Part shown: piece after piece, positions 59,049 through 64,000 of the stretch
How positions within the stretch are numbered: position 1 is the first letter of the stretch
Layout of the letters: each line of letters starts with the position of its first letter
DNA from: Microbotryomycetes sp. JL201
Taxonomy: Eukaryota > Basidiomycota > Microbotryomycetes
Length of the DNA: 64,000 nt
Reading direction: 5' to 3'
Assembly: GCA_033819885.1 (NCBI GenBank)
Contig: JAQYUZ010000030.1
Span: 151,902-215,901, forward strand
Position numbers and translations under genes: made by a program
The notes under the pieces: model-generated
What the model was told of the DNA's origin: nothing
The model's database searches: none
What the model saw: the letters and a program-made list of their open reading frames with translations, nothing else

Positions 59049-59213
59049 ACGGTCGATTTTCCTTGTGCCACTCGCGTACCTATCAAAATTGTTGTAATAT
59101 TGTGCCCACGCTACACATAGATTGACCTACATAGTTTCCGCAGTCGCACATGACGTCGTCGCCTCGCGCAAACGAGCTGCGCGGAAGAGTCGCGCGTACC
59201 TTTTCCCCCGGCC

Positions 59214-60505
59214 ATGTCGCTGCAGCAACCGCTTGTCGATCACGCCAACAAGATTACGACGGCCGTTGTCGACGCCAAGGACAAGGCTGTCGCGAGCGTG
59301 CAAGCGTCGCGTCCGACGGCGTTTGAGCTCGCTTTCGGCACCGAAAATAGCACACGGCGATACATTTCAGCGCTCGCGGCATGCTTTCTCGTCAGCACAC
59401 TTTTTCGGACGCTTTTGTTTGAGCCAGGGTGCGGACTCTTGCACGTGCGCTCGGGCCTCTCGCGCTGACTTGTCGTTCACAACAGGCTTGCCGGCCGCTA
59501 CCTCGAACGTGAGCTTGGGCCTGTCGAGAGACATGACCCTCGTTGGTGGCCTCTGCTCGCGGCCCGCTTGATCGACTTGCTCGTGTCATTTGCCGCTTGG
59601 AACGAAGTCGAGGGTGTTGCAAAGCGAGACGGCGCCTTGTTTGGTGCAGTATATGCAGCCGCAGCTCGCTCGTCATTGTACACGCTCGAGCACGCATACT
59701 TTTTGCTCAAGGCCAAGACGACGTTTTCGATTTTCGCGATTGACGTCTTGACCACCTCGATTACACTTGCTTTGTTGCCGCGCTTTTTGCCGCACTCGGT
59801 CACGGCCAAGCCTCAATTGTCGCTACAAGAGCGCCTCAGGCGGTCGCCACAGCTATTGCTGGATCTTGTCATTGCATTTGGACTCGGGACGTGCTTGAGC
59901 GCCACTGTCGGCTTTGTGGCAGAGCGACTCGGAGGGCAAGAGCTTGTCAAGCTTCAAGCGTTTGATCTCGAGGTCCCGGCAGTGTATGCAGCAGAGACTA
60001 TGACTGCGTCTCGGATGATGGAGGTGTGTGCGCGCAACGACGGTTGCGAGACTAGCTGACGTCTGCCGTTTGTCAGCATCCGACGATACAAGTTCCGTCG
60101 CTCAGGTCTGACCTCGGTCCCTCGTCAATGGTCACGCACCTCGTACACTCGGCCGGCATTTCGGCGACGTTGACGCCGTTTGTGCTGATTCTCTCTCGGC
60201 TGACGCCACTGGGCGCGGCGCTCGCTGCCACTCTTGCCGTTGGGCCCTCGTCGCTCTTGCTGTTCTACGACGTGTTGCCTATCCGCCTGTTTGGCGCTGT
60301 CGCTGTCGCCTTGTTTTTGGCCGTCAGGGCCGGTCTGGTTGCTGGCACCATTGCCTGGGTCGTCGACGCTTTGCGCGAACCGAAAAAAGTGGAAGAGATT
60401 GATGTTGTCGTGGTCGACAACGATACAGGAAAAATTGTTGCAGCGGCAGAGGTTGATATCATTGAGGCTAGCCCGTCGCTCAGGCATAGGCCGACTCGAG
60501 CATAA
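59214..60505 (+). CDS. Multi-pass membrane protein, orphan
   Basis: Three exons (59214-59428, 59486-60023, 60077-60505) give 393 residues. I do not recognise the family. At least five hydrophobic stretches are visible, including YISALAACFLVSTLFRTLLF, FSIFAIDVLTTSITLALL, LLLDLVIAFGLGTCLSATVG, AALAATLAVGPSSLLLFYDV and ALFLAVRAGLVAGTIAWVV. The N-terminus is polar with no clear signal peptide. The last 50 residues are hydrophilic and acidic (DVVVVDNDTGKIVAA). Both introns are GT-AG and joined in phase. The gene follows the Ssf1 gene in the same direction, after a 165-base gap. A membrane role in ER, vacuole or mitochondria is possible; nothing in the sequence decides it. Confidence 0.6.
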
Positions 60506-61059
60506 TAGCCAAGTGCGAGTAGACACCAATTCGTTTGCTTGCATCGCTGGTCTGCTTGCTTGCTTGGTATAGCCGTTTTTTTTTGCTACTGTTTCCGTCA
60601 TTTGGTTTCGAATTCGGGGCCCCTCGCTGTCGCGAGAAAGTCATGCGAGACACGTGTGTACATCTTATTCGAAATAAGATCAACGTCTGTGGTTACAAAG
60701 GGCTTTGTCGTCTGCTCAATCTAGCGCTACAAAAAGTCCTGTTCTAGCGCACGCTCGGCGCGTCAGCTGCTCGCACTTCGTGCCTGCAATTGCGTGCCAG
60801 CATCTCTGCAGATTCACCGAGTACCACGCTGGGCAGTCCAGGCTGCGGCTCCCGCCTTGCGCGCTGATGGTGTGGCGATGAATGACGTCATTCGGCCGAT
60901 GGGTCCACGTCGCTTTACTCATGGGTGCCTCGGTCATCCAAGAATGTGTACATATCACTGCGTCGTCTCAGGAAAGGGTGGCGTGCACGCGCGCCGACAA
61001 TTTGAGGCACGCAGAAGCCGAGTGCTCTTTCACCTCCGTCCTCGCGCACACCCGCTCGG
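60506..61059. other. Intergenic, no gene recognised
   Basis: The region separates the multi-pass orphan gene from the inverted repeat. Open frames are short and lack domains or splice support. A T run lies at about 60577-60584. Confidence 0.45.
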
Positions 61060-62043
61060 TCGCATGCGTGCACACACCCGCTCGGCAAGCGAACGCCACT
61101 GAGCGCTCGGTCGACTGCCCTTGAGCCTCGCTCGCCATGAATCCGGAACGAAACGTTGACGTGAGTCAGGACAAGCGCGCGCACTTGCCCCGCCGTACTG
61201 TACAGACACGTCTGCGCACGCGCCTGTGATTGACAGCTCCACAGAGTACACCCTGTCTCCCCTCTTCCTTCTTCTCACCATGCTCGCTCACCCTGGCGCC
61301 GGTGCCTTGACGAGCAGGACTTGGAGGCGCAAGGGCGCGCCCTTCGCCGACGCGAGCGACGCCTAGACGAGCGCGAGGCGCGTATCCTCGCTCGCGAGCA
61401 GGCGCTGAATTGTCGCGCCGAGCAACAAGACGACTTCCTCGGCAACTTTCCTGTGTAACATCTTCCGCCGTCGCCAGCTCTCGCCGCGCCGCCTCCGCCG
61501 CCGCCCGCGCCTGCACCAATCTTGCCTGCGCCTGCACCCCTTGTGCATGCCGGCATCTGGACGCGGCCAACGCCGGTCAGAGCGCCAGTGTACGCGGCAT
61601 TGTTCCCGCAGGAGGCGGCAGCAGACGACGAGTACCTCGATATGCGAGCACTCGACGAGCTGGCCGTGCTCGGGCACGACGACCTGGATCGCCAGATCGA
61701 CCGTGACGTAGACCGCCCTTACCTCGACTATGCGCGCACTCGGGTATACGGCGTCATCGTCGGCAGGTCTGGCAGGCTCGCCAACGACGACCAGCAAGTC
61801 CAGCCATTCTGGTGCCGCGGAGAGTCGACGAGTCAATTGAGATGCTTCATTGCGATTGCGCAAGCTGGCGCCTGCGCCCTGTTCAGACTATTGTGCTACG
61901 TTCGACGTCGATGACGGATTCGGCTACCAGACGACCGTGTCGCTGTTTGTCCGAGCACAAGATCGGCGCCTGTTGGATCAGATCCGTGTCGGTCAAGTCT
62001 TTCTCGCGACTGGCGCCGTCCTAGCACGCCTCATGCAAGATCC
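61060..62043 (+). repeat. Inverted repeat, left arm
   Basis: About 0.98 kb is matched in reverse orientation by about 62226-63170, with a 180-base unpaired spacer. Protein-level identity across the shared coding part is high (for example IWTRPTPVRA and DGFGYQTTVSLFVRAQDRRL). The arms differ by many substitutions and small indels, so the duplication is not fresh. Outer limits are approximate. Confidence 0.8.
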
Positions 62044-62225
62044 GACTGGCGCTCGTCGTGCCCCATGACGAGCAGGCTGAACGTAGCTGGACGACAATCA
62101 ACCGCGACGTGGACTGGCAAGAGGTCGGGCCCCGCGAGCTTGGACGTAGGCTTGCCGCGTGCGAAGCTGACCCGGCGCTGGCCGTGCGGGTATGTGCCAC
62201 GGCGTTTCGTCTCGCGCAGACGTAG
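61137..62225 (+). pseudogene. Decayed copy of orphan coiled-coil gene (left copy)
   Basis: The proposed first exon is 61137-61160 (MNPERNVD), then GTGAGT, and exon 2 starts at 61237. The frame encodes an Arg/Glu-rich helix (ALRRRERRLDEREARILARE) and then meets TAA at 61456-61458, where the right copy has CAA. The following proline-rich segment and the conserved core (WTRPTPVRA, then RPYLDYARTRVYGVIVGRSG) are intact in frame to about 61840. There one extra base relative to the right copy shifts the frame. The shifted frame continues through DGFGYQTTVSLFVRAQDRR. A second shift near 62042 leads into a clean 60-codon frame ending at TAG 62223-62225. One nonsense and two frameshift changes argue for a pseudogene. 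Unrecognised splicing is the alternative. I do not recognise the family. Confidence 0.6.
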
Positions 62226-63180
62226 GATCTTGCATGAGGCGTGCTAGGACGGCGCCAGTCGCGAGAAAGACTTGACCGACACGGATCTGATCCAACAGGC
62301 GCCGATCTTGTGCTCGGACAAACAGCGACACGGTCGTCTGGTAGCCGAATCCGTCATCGACGTCGAACGTAGCACAATAGTCTGAACAGGGCGCAGGCGC
62401 CAGCTCGTGCTTTGCAATCAAACGTCTAGACTCACTCGTCGAGTCGCCTCGGCACTTGAACGGCCTGACTTGCTGCCCGTCGTTTGCGAGCCTGCCAGAT
62501 CTGCCGACGATGACGCCGTATACGCGAGTACGCGCATAGTCGAGGTAAGGGTGGTCTGCGTCTTGGTCGATCTGCCGGTCCAGGTTGTCGTGTCCAAGCT
62601 CGGACAGCTCGTCGAGGGCGCGCAGGTCGAGGTAACTGTCGTCTTGCGCTGCCTCCTGGGGAAACAAGGCTGCATAGACCACAGCTCTGACCGGCGTCGG
62701 CCGCGTCCAGATGTTGGCGGGCACAAGAGGTGCAGGCGCAGGTGCTGGTGGGGCAGGCGCGGGCGGCGGTGGAGGCGCGGCGAGAGCCGGCGGCGGAGAA
62801 AGGTGTTGCACGGGGTAAACGAGGAGCGCGTCGAGTCGCTCGGCGCAACGATCTAGCGCCTGCTCGCAAGCGAGGATACGCGCCTCTTGCTCGTCCAGGC
62901 GTCGCTCGCGTCGGCGAAGCGCCCGCTCTCGCGCCTCGAAATCATGCTTGTCATGGCGCCGGCGCCGAGGTGAGCGAGCATGGTCGGAGGAAGGAAGAGG
63001 AGAGGAGGAAGGGTGTACTCTTTGGAGCTGTCACGCGCCGGGGCGTGTTAGTTCCGTGCGGGGCACGTGCGCGCGCGCGCAGACTCACGTCAAGGTCCCG
63101 GCGTTGATGCACGGCGAGGCGCAAGGGTAGTAGAGCGCTCGGTAACGCTGGCTCGGCGGAAGCGTGAATGCGCGCGTCAT
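62098..63180 (-). CDS. Orphan protein with basic helix, Pro-rich linker and novel core (right copy)
   Basis: Two proposed exons (63180-63089, 63019-62098) give 337 residues and an intact frame. From the N-terminus there is a short basic leader, a charged helix (RALRRRERRLDEQEARIL), a Pro/Ala-rich linker, and a conserved core shared with the left copy (NIWTRPTPVRAVVYAALFPQ, HPYLDYARTRVYGVIVGRSG, DGFGYQTTVSLFVRAQDRRL). The last 40 or so residues, after LARLMQDP, are encoded by the antisense strand of the left copy's 3' end. They are therefore newly acquired, not ancestral. The acceptor CTCCAAAG at 63027-63020 was chosen because it joins the ATG exon in phase. The alternative acceptor at 63028 would leave no ATG. 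The function and family are unknown. It may be a pseudogene too. Confidence 0.45.
62226..63170 (-). repeat. Inverted repeat, right arm
   Basis: Reverse-orientation partner of about 61060-62043. Its inner boundary coincides with the stop codon (TAG, 62223-62225) of the left copy, so the breakpoint lies at the exact end of that gene. Outer homology fades near 63170, where GAGCGCTC-containing flanks are still alignable. Confidence 0.8.
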
Positions 63181-64000
63181 GCGATTGAAGACGTAATTGT
63201 TACAAGCTGATATCTTGCATGGCAAGGTGATGTGATGTTTTTCGGCACGGTTACTTCTCGCCCATAGCCTCGCCGTACTAACCTGCGCTGGTTGGAACCG
63301 CTGGCTGTGCCTTGACGCTGCCGTTCGCCGCCTGCTGCCGTCGCCACCCGCTGCAGCATATGTAGCGCGTCATTGGCATGGCTGAGGGCTCTGTGAGTTG
63401 TGTTTGCAATGCCGCGTGCATCAGCTGATTGTTTGCATCTCGTCCAGGGGTTTGCTTTCGCTCGCCATCGCCACCGCCACTCGTCTTTGCCTGGCCAACG
63501 ACCGGCTCGCTCGTCATGCTTCTCAGCAGATTCATTATGAAGATAGCATCGCGGCACATACTTACGCTGGCTCAACCTTCTGACTTTGTCTCGTCGTCAC
63601 CTGTCGTCTCTCGCTGTCGTCGGCAGGCGCTGTAGGCCGGTAAACACATTTGCTCATTTGATATGCACCTCAGTGCTTTGCATCACTGCAAGGCAAGTCT
63701 TTTGTTCATTTCTTCGTTGTGTTCTTGCGCAAACTTCTGACATTTTGGTTTGCTAGGTCGCGCTTCATAACCAGTATGATTCGTTCTCTTTGCTTGCTCT
63801 CACTGGACAGAGCGTAAATTCATCGTGTTGTACGTATATACGGCTACTTCCGCGTGCTGAACGGTACTTGAAGACTTTGGCCTGACTCGTCGGTCTTGCC
63901 TCTGGCGCGCTTGCAGATCTCGGCTCTAGCCGAATCAGCCACATCGGACTCTGCAAGTCTTCGCGAGCGTGTCAAAGCCCGCAAATATGTATCTCGCGCG
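63181..64000. other. Window end; one weak leftward ORF
   Basis: A minus-strand frame at 63559-63278 starts with ATG (MNLLRSMTSEPVVGQ follows) and is 93 codons long. It ends next to a GTTAGT donor (phase 1) that could join to ATATCAGCTTGTAA near 63220. No domain is recognised, so I do not call it a gene. The rest, to 64000, shows nothing supported. Confidence 0.3.

Overview
The window is a dense, intron-rich stretch of a fungal nuclear genome. The gene set (Spt6, SCY1, CaMK, striatin-type STRIPAK protein, Pin4, Cox16, mL44, Ssf1, low-affinity cAMP phosphodiesterase) and the many 48-90 base introns with CTGAC/CTAAC branch sites point to a basidiomycete. A compact Pucciniomycotina-type genome is my best guess, but the subphylum is inference. 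I count about 25 genes in 64 kb and about 130 introns. Exon chains were built by hand from splice signals, reading phase and family conservation. No tRNA, rRNA, transposon protein or CRISPR array was recognised.

Region by region. 0.4-8.1 kb: two tandem paralogous genes with two GAF domains each, flanking a beta-lactamase-like serine hydrolase. 8.5-12.8 kb: tubulin cofactor E and a flavin monooxygenase. 13.3-21.0 kb: an F-box-like orphan, Cox16, a 2-oxoglutarate/Fe(II) oxygenase, a tail-anchored orphan and a type II membrane glycosyltransferase. 21.2-26.2 kb: Pin4 and a zinc alcohol dehydrogenase, divergently transcribed. 26.5-35.2 kb: an arrestin-like protein with a long coiled coil, a striatin-like protein with no WD40 repeats, and a calmodulin-dependent kinase. 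35.6-46.8 kb: a PLP decarboxylase, the SCY1 pseudokinase and Spt6. 47.0-60.5 kb: acyl-CoA synthetase, mL44, PDE1-type phosphodiesterase, a mitochondrial carrier, Ssf1 and a multi-pass orphan. 61.0-63.2 kb: a tail-to-tail inverted duplication of a fast-changing gene of unknown function.

Most genes are housekeeping and are not linked into one pathway; I see no biosynthetic cluster. Functional themes recur: signalling (CaMK, PDE, striatin, arrestin, Pin4), transcription and ribosome biogenesis (Spt6, Ssf1) and mitochondria (Cox16, mL44, carrier).

The most unusual signals are structural. There are 12 introns that seem to use GC instead of GT donors, all between 37.2 and 56.0 kb. There are microexons as small as 4 and 5 bases, each supported by a conserved protein motif or by reading phase. 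And there is an inverted repeat whose right-hand gene appears to have gained a new C-terminus from the antisense strand of its partner.
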